From assembly GCA_036506495.1 (NCBI GenBank), contig DASXRQ010000261.1, forward strand, positions 1-9,439: a stretch of DNA of 9,439 nucleotides, written 5' to 3'. Positions within the stretch are counted from its first letter, which is position 1. Every line of letters starts with the position of its first letter. The translations under genes were made by a program, and so were the position numbers. This DNA comes from DASXRC01 sp036506495. Its GTDB lineage: Bacteria; Actinomycetota; Actinomycetes; Mycobacteriales; Micromonosporaceae. Shown piece by piece: positions 1 through 6,450 of the stretch. The notes beneath the pieces were generated by a model, which made no database searches, was not told where the DNA came from, and saw nothing but the letters and a program-made list of their open reading frames with translations.

Positions 1-78
1 GCTAGGCTCGCCGAGTTGACCGAGCACCACAGAGTTGTGCGTCTGGAGTTGCCTGACGCCGCTGACCGACATCCGTGA
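1..78 (+). CDS. Possible 3' end of an upstream gene (unrecognised)
   Basis: Frame 1 is open from the window edge to a TGA at 76-78, giving about 25 residues ending in DAADRHP; the other two + frames are closed near the edge. The TGA overlaps the GAGGTGG that serves as ribosome site for the next gene, the arrangement expected of an upstream cistron in the same operon. Against this, the codons include several that are rare in the clear genes here (AGG, AGA, CGA, CAT, two TTG), and I recognise no family. The stretch could equally be leader DNA: a TAGGCT at 3-8 would suit a -10 box for the FHA gene, with a transcript start near base 15. I cannot decide between the two from this window. Confidence 0.25.
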   Translation, partial: ARLAELTEHHRVVRLELPDAADRHP

Positions 79-87
79 GGTGGTCCG

Positions 88-540
88 ATGACGCGCCCAG
101 ACGACGAGTTCCCCCCGCTCGACGTCACCTCGACGTTGAACCTGGGTTCACTCGACGAAGTGCTCGAGGGGCCCGACGCCGACGTGGTGCCAAGCCGCAT
201 GTCCGGTTCGCTGCCGCCCGGCATGGCTCTGCTGGTGGTGCGCCGAGGCCCCAACGCCGGCGCGCGGTTCCTGCTCGATCACGACGTGACGACGAGCGGC
301 CGGCACCCGGACAGCGACATCTTCCTCGACGACGTCACGGTGTCCCGCCGGCACGCCGAGTTTCACCGGGACGGGGGCACATTCACGGTCCGGGACGTCG
401 GCAGCCTAAACGGCACTTATGTCAACCGCGAGCGCGTCGAGGCGGCGACCCTGAGCAACGGCGACGAGGTGCAGATCGGAAAATTCCGGCTCGTCTTCAT
501 CGCCGGACCGCGCCCCGACGAGGAGGGCGGTCGGGGCTGA
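88..540 (+). CDS. garA: GarA/OdhI-like FHA-domain regulatory protein
   Basis: A cytoplasmic 150-residue phosphoprotein with one forkhead-associated domain. In mycobacteria and corynebacteria, GarA/OdhI is phosphorylated near its N-terminus by PknB/PknG-type Ser/Thr kinases and, depending on that state, controls 2-oxoglutarate dehydrogenase and glutamate metabolism. The FHA domain spans roughly residues 45-140 and keeps the phosphothreonine-binding residues: G71-R72-H73, S86-R87-R88-H89 and N108-G109-T110. The stretches SGRHPDSDIFLDDVTVSRRH and DVGSLNGTYVNRE are nearly those of mycobacterial GarA, and length fits. The N-terminal tail has DVTSTLNL (T14, S15, T16) where GarA/OdhI have ETTS, so the phospho-acceptor context differs. 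The start is the ATG at 88, with GAGGTGG at 77-83 as ribosome site. Downstream lie a DUF151 gene and a MerR gene, as in the Rv1827-Rv1830 cluster. Family assignment is firm; the regulatory role is inferred from homologues. Confidence 0.93.
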   Translation: MTRPDDEFPPLDVTSTLNLGSLDEVLEGPDADVVPSRMSGSLPPGMALLVVRRGPNAGARFLLDHDVTTSGRHPDSDIFLDDVTVSRRHAEFHRDGGTFTVRDVGSLNGTYVNRERVEAATLSNGDEVQIGKFRLVFIAGPRPDEEGGRG

Positions 541-556
541 GGCGCCGACGAGGGGG

Positions 557-579
557 CCGGCGGTCAACCGTGCCGCCGG
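557..579 (+). terminator. GC-rich hairpin after the FHA gene, possible terminator
   Basis: CCGGCGG (557-563) and CCGCCGG (573-579) form a 7-bp all-GC stem with a 9-base loop, 16 bases after the FHA stop codon. A one-base bulge at 580 would allow two more G-C pairs (555-556 with 581-582). No T-run follows, which is common in actinobacterial terminators but weakens the call. It lies in the 184-bp gap (541-724) before the next gene, suggesting that the DUF151 gene may have its own promoter. Confidence 0.4.
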
Positions 580-620
580 GCCGGTCTGCGCGACACGCTC
601 GGCGTCCGACATGGCTGACG

Positions 621-626
621 TAGGCT
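621..626 (+). promoter_or_regulatory. Candidate -10 box (TAGGCT) for the DUF151 gene
   Basis: TAGGCT fits the actinobacterial TAnnnT -10 pattern and lies in the only sizeable gap before the DUF151 gene. It would give a leader of about 90 bases. No convincing -35 box is seen 16-18 bases upstream. A second, weaker TAnnnT (TACCGT, 685-690) lies closer to the GTG start. Either could be the real promoter; this is motif matching only. Confidence 0.25.
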
Positions 627-724
627 CGGGTATCTGGTCGCAAAGTCGGACTGGCACGTCTGCCCGTCTCCCGAACCGCGCGTGTACCGTGCAGGGAGAG
701 GGCAAGCGACACGGAGGTAGGCGC

Positions 725-1189
725 GTGCGCGAGCTGAGCGTGGTCGGTGTTCGGGTGGAGCTTCCCAGCAACCAGCCGATCGTGCTGCTCAGAGAGGTCG
801 ATGGGGACCGCTATCTGCCGATCTGGATCGGTGCGGTGGAGGCAACCGCGATCGCGTACGAGCAGCAGGGGGTCAAGCCTGCCCGGCCGTTGACGCACGA
901 CCTGCTCCGCGACATCCTCGCCGCGCTGGAGACGCCGCTGCACGCGGTGGAGATCACCGAGCTCAAGGACAACGTGTTCTACGCGGATCTGCTGCTCGGC
1001 GATGGGGTTCGGGTGTCCGCGCGGCCCAGCGACTCGATCGCGCTGGCGCTGCGGATCAACGCGCCGATCCGCTGCGCCGACGAGGTTCTCACCGAGGCCG
1101 GGATCATCATCCCGGATGAGCAGGAGGACGAGGTCGAGAAGTTTCGGGAGTTCCTCGAGCAGGTACGCCCGGAGGACTTCGCCGGGTGA
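725..1189 (+). CDS. Bifunctional nuclease-domain (DUF151) protein, Rv1829-type
   Basis: A soluble protein of 154 residues of the bifunctional nuclease / DUF151 family (PF02577), matching mycobacterial Rv1829 in size and position. Plant members have been reported to degrade RNA and DNA; the role of the actinobacterial proteins is not settled. Visible family features are the opening beta-strand RELSVVGVRVEL, the YLPIWIGAVEATAI segment (about residues 34-47), the DNVFYADL strand and the VSARPSDSIALALR signature (about residues 97-110), followed by an acidic tail rich in Asp/Glu. I chose the GTG at 725 because GGAGG (713-717) sits 7 bases upstream; an ATG at 611 in the same frame would add 38 residues of unlike composition with no ribosome site. 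The gene is flanked by garA and a MerR gene. Family assignment is secure; nuclease activity here is not shown by the sequence. Confidence 0.9.
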   Translation: MRELSVVGVRVELPSNQPIVLLREVDGDRYLPIWIGAVEATAIAYEQQGVKPARPLTHDLLRDILAALETPLHAVEITELKDNVFYADLLLGDGVRVSARPSDSIALALRINAPIRCADEVLTEAGIIIPDEQEDEVEKFREFLEQVRPEDFAG

Positions 1190-1247
1190 TTCGGCGTACG
1201 CCGCGGTCGCGCGGCGTGTCGCCGGGGCGCCTGCGCGGCCGGTCTCG

Positions 1248-1276
1248 ACCCGACCGATAGGGTTGGCTGGTCGGGT
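1248..1276 (+). promoter_or_regulatory. Inverted repeat with TAGGGT in its loop, upstream of merR
   Basis: ACCCGACC (1248-1255) and GGTCGGGT (1269-1276) form a perfect 8-bp inverted repeat around a 13-base loop. The loop holds TAGGGT (1258-1263), a TAnnnT-type -10 candidate. The repeat ends 33 bases before the MerR start codon. MerR-family proteins often bind an inverted repeat placed between or over the -35 and -10 boxes of a promoter, so this could be an autoregulatory operator. A terminator for the DUF151 gene is the alternative, though no T-run follows. No clear -35 box is seen. Confidence 0.35.
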
Positions 1277-1308
1277 TGGGTGGTCCGCAGGGGCGGGGAG
1301 GTAGCCGC

Positions 1309-1896
1309 ATGCACGAACCGCGCGACCCGGAGAACGCGTCAGCCGGCCAGGCGAACAATGCGACCCCGCCATCGCCGGACGGCGACGCGGTCGGTTACCG
1401 CGGAGTGACGGCTTGTCACGCGGTCGGCATCAGCTACCGGCAGCTGGACTACTGGGCGCGGACCTCGCTGGTCGTGCCGGGCGTGCGGGACGCCTCTGGC
1501 TCGGGCACTCAGCGCCTCTACTCGTTCCGCGACCTCGTCGTGCTCAAGGTCGTCAAGCGGCTGCTCGACGCCGGGGTGTCGCTGCAGAACATCCGCAAGG
1601 CGATCGACACCCTGCGCTCCCGCGGCGTGGACGATCTGGCCGGCATCACGCTGATCTCCGACGGCACGTCGGTCTACGAATGCCGCTCGCCGGAGGAGGT
1701 CGTCGACCTGCTCCAGGGCGGGCAGGGCGTGTTCGGCATCGCGATCGGCGGCGCGTTCAAGGAGATCCAGGGCTCGCTGTCCCACCTGCCGGCCGAGCCG
1801 GCCGCCGGTGCGGCCCCGGTCGAGGGCGAGGCCCGGGAGGCCTCCGAGCTCGCGGACGAACTCGCGGCCCGCCGCGCCCGCCGCCACGCCGTCTGA
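1309..1896 (+). CDS. MerR-family transcriptional regulator, Rv1830-type
   Basis: A DNA-binding protein of 195 residues matching mycobacterial Rv1830. After a low-complexity N-terminal tail (residues 1-28) comes the winged helix-turn-helix: YRGVTACHAVGISYRQLDYW (about residues 30-49), then a wing with GSGTQRLYSFRD (about 64-75). Next is the helix VVLKVVKRLLDAGVSLQNIR typical of MerR proteins, and the distinctive segment EEVVDLLQGGQGVFGIAIGG (about 129-148) that marks this subgroup. The C-terminus is Ala/Glu/Arg-rich and probably disordered. There is no cysteine cluster of the metal-sensing kind, so the signal is unknown. The ATG at 1309 has GGAGG (1297-1301) 7 bases upstream; an in-frame TTG at 1276 lies inside the upstream inverted repeat and is unlikely. 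It is the last gene of the conserved cluster and converges on the aldo/keto reductase gene. Confidence 0.92.
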   Translation: MHEPRDPENASAGQANNATPPSPDGDAVGYRGVTACHAVGISYRQLDYWARTSLVVPGVRDASGSGTQRLYSFRDLVVLKVVKRLLDAGVSLQNIRKAIDTLRSRGVDDLAGITLISDGTSVYECRSPEEVVDLLQGGQGVFGIAIGGAFKEIQGSLSHLPAEPAAGAAPVEGEAREASELADELAARRARRHAV

Positions 1897-1914
1897 ATCT
1901 CCCGCGTCCCACCA

Positions 1915-1962
1915 AGGTCGACACGACCTCGCCCAGGTTGCGGTGTCCACCTCGTGTTGATC
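1915..1962 (+). repeat. Long-stem inverted repeat in the convergent intergenic region
   Basis: GGTCGACACGA (1916-1926) can pair over 11 positions, two of them G-U, with TCGTGTTGATC (1952-1962). Nested in the left part is a small hairpin, AGGTCG (1915-1920) and CGACCT (1924-1929) around a 3-base loop. The element starts 19 bases after the MerR stop codon. It may act as a terminator for the merR transcript, although no T-run follows. Confidence 0.4.
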
Positions 1963-1985
1963 GCCCATCCTGTGCCAGGTTGCGG
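1933..1985 (+). repeat. 11-bp direct repeat pair CCAGGTTGCGG
   Basis: CCAGGTTGCGG occurs exactly at 1933-1943 and at 1975-1985, 42 bp apart, within the 121-bp gap between the convergent merR and aldo/keto reductase genes. The second copy overlaps the right part of the TTGATCGCC/GGCGATCAA inverted repeat. Two exact 11-mers in so short a gap suggest a dispersed intergenic repeat or a duplicated site rather than chance. Confidence 0.55.
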
Positions 1986-1992
1986 CGATCAA
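1957..1992. terminator. 9-bp inverted repeat, possible bidirectional terminator
   Basis: TTGATCGCC (1957-1965) and GGCGATCAA (1984-1992) form a perfect 9-bp stem with an 18-base loop. The right arm ends 25 bases from the stop codon of the - strand aldo/keto reductase gene, and the left arm is 60 bases after the merR stop. The TTGATC at its outer edge gives a weak A/T flank on each strand. The position between two convergent genes fits a shared terminator, but the loop is large and there is no T-run, so a protein site or mobile intergenic repeat is also possible. Confidence 0.4.
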
Positions 1993-2017
1993 GGGCGGCG
2001 ATCGAGACGGCGTCGGC

Positions 2018-3013
<996 letters not shown>

Positions 3014-3020
3014 GGCCGCC

Positions 3021-3026
3021 AGCCTA
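3021..3026 (-). promoter_or_regulatory. Candidate -10 box (TAGGCT) of a leaderless promoter
   Basis: On the - strand TAGGCT is followed by seven bases (GGCGGCC) and then the GTG start at 3013. In actinobacteria, transcripts often start 6-8 bases after a TAnnnT box, and many begin exactly at the start codon. The lack of a purine-rich ribosome site before this GTG fits that mode. No clear -35 box is present at the usual distance; a TTGCAA at 3053-3058 is 26 bases away, too far. Confidence 0.4.
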
Positions 3027-3151
3027 GCCACCCGCGTGTTCCCGCGCCGATCTTGCAACCGTGATGGACGACTCGACCCAGTTGACGGAAGTTGGGGCCG
3101 CCATGACTGCAGGATCGACAGGCGGTCCGACAGATTCGGGGGAAAAAGGGA

Positions 3152-3180
3152 TTGTTACCGGTCACAGTGACCGGTAACAT
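3152..3180 (+). promoter_or_regulatory. Operon promoter overlapped by a 27-bp palindromic (double LacI) operator
   Basis: Bases 3153-3179 are a perfect palindrome: arms TGTTACCGGTCAC and GTGACCGGTAACA around a central A at 3166. Each half is itself close to TGTTACCGGTAACA, a 14-bp LacI-type palindrome with a central CG step, so the element can be read as two operators (3153-3166 and 3166-3179) with centres 13 bp apart. The outer bases also supply a promoter: TTGTTA (3152-3157) as -35 and TAACAT (3175-3180) as -10, with a 17-bp spacer, giving a transcript start near 3187. The palindrome thus fills the spacer and overlaps both boxes, so bound repressor would exclude RNA polymerase. The nearest + strand gene is the LacI-family gene at 3285, implying autoregulation. 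Confidence 0.8.
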
Positions 3181-3219
3181 GCCCGCCTAGGAGCGAATGT
3201 CCCGCGCCGGCTCGGGAGG

Positions 3220-3233
3220 TGTGATCGGTAACA
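3220..3233 (+). promoter_or_regulatory. Third LacI-type operator-like site
   Basis: TGTGATCGGTAACA matches TGTTACCGGTAACA at 12 of 14 positions. Bases 3221-3235 repeat 3167-3181 with a single mismatch (14 of 15). The two copies are 54 bp apart, about five helical turns, a distance compatible with looping by a tetrameric or bridged repressor or with a downstream roadblock in the leader. A second TAACAT lies at 3229-3234 but lacks a -35 box. Confidence 0.6.
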
Positions 3234-3284
3234 TGGCAGCCATACCTCGCCGGCCCAAGCCCACAGGGAGCGGAACGCAACGCC

Positions 3285-4310
3285 ATGGCCAGACAACCCA
3301 CAATTCGGGATGTGGCGGAGCGCGCCGGCGTCTCGCACCAGACGGTTTCCCGCGTCATCAACGGGCACGAGCTGGTCAGCTCGGCGACCCGCGAACGCGT
3401 GCAGCAGGCGATCCACGAGCTGTCCTACGTGCCGAGCCCGATCGCCCGCGGACTCACATCGAACCGGACGCACAGCATCGGACTGGTCAGCACGGACATC
3501 TCAGACCACTTCTTCGCGCAGGTTGCGGCCGGCGCGGAGATCGAGGCCCGACGCCGGGGCTACTACCTCGTGATCGCGAGCGTGGAGGAGCACGCGGAGG
3601 CGGACGAGACCGCGTACCTCAGGCTGATGGTCGAGCGGCGGGTCGAGGGGCTGATCGTCGCCCGACCGCGGCTGCCCATCACGGCCGGCCAGATCCCGCT
3701 GCAGCGGGTACCGCTGGTCGCCATCGCCGCCCGCGAGGCTCCTGGGGTGACCGTGGTCGACGTGGACAACCGCGGCGGTGGGCGGGAGGCGGTGGACTTC
3801 CTGCTGCGCCAGGGGCACCGGCGCATCGCGACGATCACCGGACCGATGGAGTGGCCGTCCTCGCACGCCCGGCTCGAGGGCTACCGAGACTCTTTGTATG
3901 CCGCCGGGGTCGCCGTCTTACCGTCCCTTGTGGAGCAGGCGTCCGGTTGGGACCTCGCCGACGGCCGGGCGGCGATGGCCAGGCTGCTGGACCGGGCGCC
4001 GGGGTTCACCGCGCTGTTTGCGTACAGCGACCTGATCGCGATCGGCGCGATCAGCGAGCTTCGGTCGCGTGGGCTGCGGGTGCCCAGGGACATCTCGGTG
4101 GTGGGGTACGACGATATCCCGGTCGCTGCCTACACGGACCCGCCGCTGACCACCGTGAGCCAGCCGATGCGCGCAGTCGGCGAGGCCGCGGCCGGCCTGG
4201 TGCTCGACGCGATCGGCGAGGGCACGACCGGGTCCGGCCGGCTGCTGCCGGTACGGCTGGTCGTACGCGCCAGCGTGTCGGCACCGGGTACACCCGACTC
4301 GGGCGGCTGA
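3285..4310 (+). CDS. LacI/GalR-family sugar-responsive repressor
   Basis: A cytoplasmic DNA-binding repressor of 341 residues, the usual length for the family. The N-terminal helix-turn-helix is at residues 6-26 (TIRDVAERAGVSHQTVSRVI), followed by the hinge helix around 52-60 (SPIARGLTS). The hinge Leu57 corresponds to the leucine that LacI-family proteins insert into a central CG step, in agreement with the CCGG centre of the upstream operators. The periplasmic-binding-protein-like effector domain follows, with GHRRIATITGP (177-187), SHARLEGYRDSL (193-204), AYSDLIAIG (246-254) and DISVVGYDDIP (269-279). The ATG at 3285 is set by the helix-turn-helix; the ribosome site is modest (GGAG at 3267-3270 is 14 bases away, with a closer GGA at 3272-3274). 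It is first in the operon, 34 bases before the GH42 gene. The inducer is probably a galactoside or a product of it, by context only. Confidence 0.94.
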   Translation: MARQPTIRDVAERAGVSHQTVSRVINGHELVSSATRERVQQAIHELSYVPSPIARGLTSNRTHSIGLVSTDISDHFFAQVAAGAEIEARRRGYYLVIASVEEHAEADETAYLRLMVERRVEGLIVARPRLPITAGQIPLQRVPLVAIAAREAPGVTVVDVDNRGGGREAVDFLLRQGHRRIATITGPMEWPSSHARLEGYRDSLYAAGVAVLPSLVEQASGWDLADGRAAMARLLDRAPGFTALFAYSDLIAIGAISELRSRGLRVPRDISVVGYDDIPVAAYTDPPLTTVSQPMRAVGEAAAGLVLDAIGEGTTGSGRLLPVRLVVRASVSAPGTPDSGG

Positions 4311-4344
4311 TCGGTCGACCGTCCACACCCGAGGGTGGCCGCTG

Positions 4345-6435
4345 ATGCTCTTCGGCGCCGCCTACTATCCCGAGTACCAGCCGTACGAGCGGCTGGAACG
4401 TGATATCGCCCTCATGCGCGACGCCGGGATTGGCTATGTGCGGCTGGGGGAGTCGACGTGGGCGAGCTGGGAACCGAGTGACGGCCGGTTTGAGTTCGCG
4501 GCCATGGACAAGGCCATCGACGCGTTCGCCGACGCCGGCATCGGAGTCATCCTCGGCACGCCCACGTACGCGATCCCGCCGTGGCTGTACCGCGCCTACC
4601 CGGAGATCATGGTCATCCGGGCCGGCGGCGCGGCGGTGCCGTACGGCGGGCGGCAGAACGTCGACATCACGCACGCCGCGTACCGGTTCCACGCCGAACG
4701 AGTGATCCGGGCGCTGGTGGGCCGGTACGCCGAGCACCCCGCGCTCATCGGGTTCCAGGTCGATAACGAGGCCGGGCTGGAGCTGGCCCACAACCGGGCG
4801 ACCGTCGAGCACTTCCACGACTGGCTGCGCGCGCGGTACGGCTCGGTCGAGGCGGTCAACGAGGCGTGGGGGCTGACCTACTGGTCGCACCGGCTCGGTT
4901 CGTGGGAGGACCTGTGGCCGCCGGACGGCAACACGAACCCCGGGTACGCCCTGGCCTGGCGGCGGTTCCAGGCCCAGCTCGTGACCGAGTTCCTGGCCTG
5001 GCAGGCCGGCATCGTGCGGGAGTACGCCCGGGCCGACCAGTTCGTCACGCACTGCCTGGCCGGCGGGCACGGCCGTCCGGCCGCGGACCGGTACGCGATC
5101 GGGCAGGTCGTCGACATCGCCGCCGAGAACGTCTACCACCCCATGCAAGACGGCCTGGCGCTGCCGGCCATGCCCGGTGCGCCGCCCGCCGCGCCGGACT
5201 GGGCCGACGCCGCCAGCGGTCCCGCGTCGCTGTACTTCCAGGCCGACGTCGGCCGCAGCGCCTCGCCGCGCGGATTCCTCGTTACCGAGACCAACGCCAG
5301 CAGCATCGGCGGCGCGCACACGGTCTTCCCCGCCTACGACGGCCAGTGGCGGCTGGCCGCGTACGCGCTGATCGCGCGCGGCGCGTCCGGCGTGGGGTAC
5401 TGGCACTGGCACACCATCCACTTCGGACACGAGATGTACTGGGGCGGCATCCTGGGCCACGACCTGGAGCCCGGCCGCTGCTACCGGGAGGTCGCCCGCA
5501 TCGGGGCGGAGCTGCGGGGCCTCGACGACGCGCTTACCGGGTTGACGCCGGACGCCGACGTGGCGTTGCTCTACTCGGTCGAGAGCGGGTGGGCGCTGGA
5601 GTTCCAACCCCCGCTCGCGGTGCCCGGCACGGCGCGGCCAGACGACGGCGCCTACCGGCGGATCGTCGACGCGTTCTACCGAGCGCTCTTCGACGCCCGC
5701 CGGCAGGTGTCCATCGTGCACGCCGCCGCGGTGACCGCGGAGACCCTCGCGGCGTACCGGATGGTCGTGGTCCCGTCGCTGTACGTTGCCGACGACGCCC
5801 TGCTCGGCCGGCTGGCCGCCTACGCCCGTGCCGGCGGCCACCTCGTGGTCTCGTTCCGCACCGGGTACGCCGACGAGCACGGTCGAGCCCGGTGGGCGCG
5901 GGCGCCGGGGCCGCTGCGGGAGGCGGTCGGCGCGAGCTACCACGAGTATTCGGCCCTGGGCGGCCCCGTCGGCGTGCGCACCCCATCCGGATCGCCGCTC
6001 GCCGTCCCGCCCGGTGCGCAGGCACACGGCTGGGCGGACGGCCTGCTCCTGGAGGGCGCCGAAGCGCTCGCGTACTACGACCACCCGCACCTGGGACGGT
6101 TCCCCGTGATCACGAGCCACCGTTACGGCGAGGGACGCGTCACGTACGTCGGCACCCTGCCCGATCCAGCGCTGGGCGCCGCGTTGGCCCGCTGGGCCGC
6201 CACGGCGGCCGGCCTCGTCACCGCCTGGCCCGACCTGCCCGAGTCGGTCCGGGTCACGGGCGCGCACACCGCCACCGGACAACGCGTCTGGTTCGTCAGC
6301 AACTGGTCGTGGCAGCCCACGACGATCTTCGTCCCGCATCCGGTGCGGGATCTGCACTCTGCCGCGGCGACACCGGCCGGGGCCGAGCTGGCGCTCGGTG
6401 CCTGGGACGTCCGCCTGCTGCAGCACCTCACCTGA
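4345..6435 (+). CDS. GH42 beta-galactosidase, cytoplasmic
   Basis: A glycoside hydrolase family 42 enzyme of 696 residues that removes terminal beta-galactosyl units by a retaining mechanism. The TIM barrel covers about residues 1-390, opening with FGAAYYPEYQPYERLERD and RLGESTWASWEPSDGRFEF. The acid/base is E142 in QVDNEAG and the nucleophile E315 in FLVTETNASS, close to E141/E312 of Thermus A4 beta-galactosidase. The trimerisation, amidotransferase-like domain covers about 395-615 and a small beta domain about 630-696. There is no signal peptide, so it acts on imported sugar. The zinc-binding cysteines found in many GH42 enzymes are absent: V106 is at the first position, and the stretch after DNE carries none. 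The ATG at 4345 has GAGGG (4331-4335) upstream. It lies between the repressor and transporter genes. Substrate could be a galacto-oligosaccharide or an arabinopyranoside; the sequence does not decide. Confidence 0.93.
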   Translation: MLFGAAYYPEYQPYERLERDIALMRDAGIGYVRLGESTWASWEPSDGRFEFAAMDKAIDAFADAGIGVILGTPTYAIPPWLYRAYPEIMVIRAGGAAVPYGGRQNVDITHAAYRFHAERVIRALVGRYAEHPALIGFQVDNEAGLELAHNRATVEHFHDWLRARYGSVEAVNEAWGLTYWSHRLGSWEDLWPPDGNTNPGYALAWRRFQAQLVTEFLAWQAGIVREYARADQFVTHCLAGGHGRPAADRYAIGQVVDIAAENVYHPMQDGLALPAMPGAPPAAPDWADAASGPASLYFQADVGRSASPRGFLVTETNASSIGGAHTVFPAYDGQWRLAAYALIARGASGVGYWHWHTIHFGHEMYWGGILGHDLEPGRCYREVARIGAELRGLDDALTGLTPDADVALLYSVESGWALEFQPPLAVPGTARPDDGAYRRIVDAFYRALFDARRQVSIVHAAAVTAETLAAYRMVVVPSLYVADDALLGRLAAYARAGGHLVVSFRTGYADEHGRARWARAPGPLREAVGASYHEYSALGGPVGVRTPSGSPLAVPPGAQAHGWADGLLLEGAEALAYYDHPHLGRFPVITSHRYGEGRVTYVGTLPDPALGAALARWAATAAGLVTAWPDLPESVRVTGAHTATGQRVWFVSNWSWQPTTIFVPHPVRDLHSAAATPAGAELALGAWDVRLLQHLT

Positions 6436-6450
6436 GCTCGGGAGGACGAG

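Noticed and set aside
497..1372. A 291-codon - strand frame opposite the DUF151 gene.
   Set aside because: The + strand DUF151 protein is clearly recognised, and the antisense product is compositionally biased without motifs.
3061..3177. A small + strand frame (about 38 codons from GTG 3061 to TAA 3175) in the divergent region.
   Set aside because: There is no ribosome site, third-position GC falls along the frame, it ends inside the operator, and it lies upstream of the predicted transcript start.
4326..4337. CACCC/GGGTG mini-hairpin over the GH42 ribosome site as a translational switch.
   Set aside because: Only three pairs can form with a realistic loop, too weak to control initiation.
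3197..4345. A + strand frame starting at ATG 3197 after AGGAG, overlapping the LacI gene in another frame.
   Set aside because: The product is low-complexity Arg/Gly/Pro-rich, the AGGAG is only 3 bases from the ATG, and it covers a gene with unmistakable LacI motifs.
5534..5543. TTACCGGGTT within the GH42 gene as a further LacI operator.
   Set aside because: Only one half resembles the operator, there is no dyad, and ACCGG is common in this DNA.
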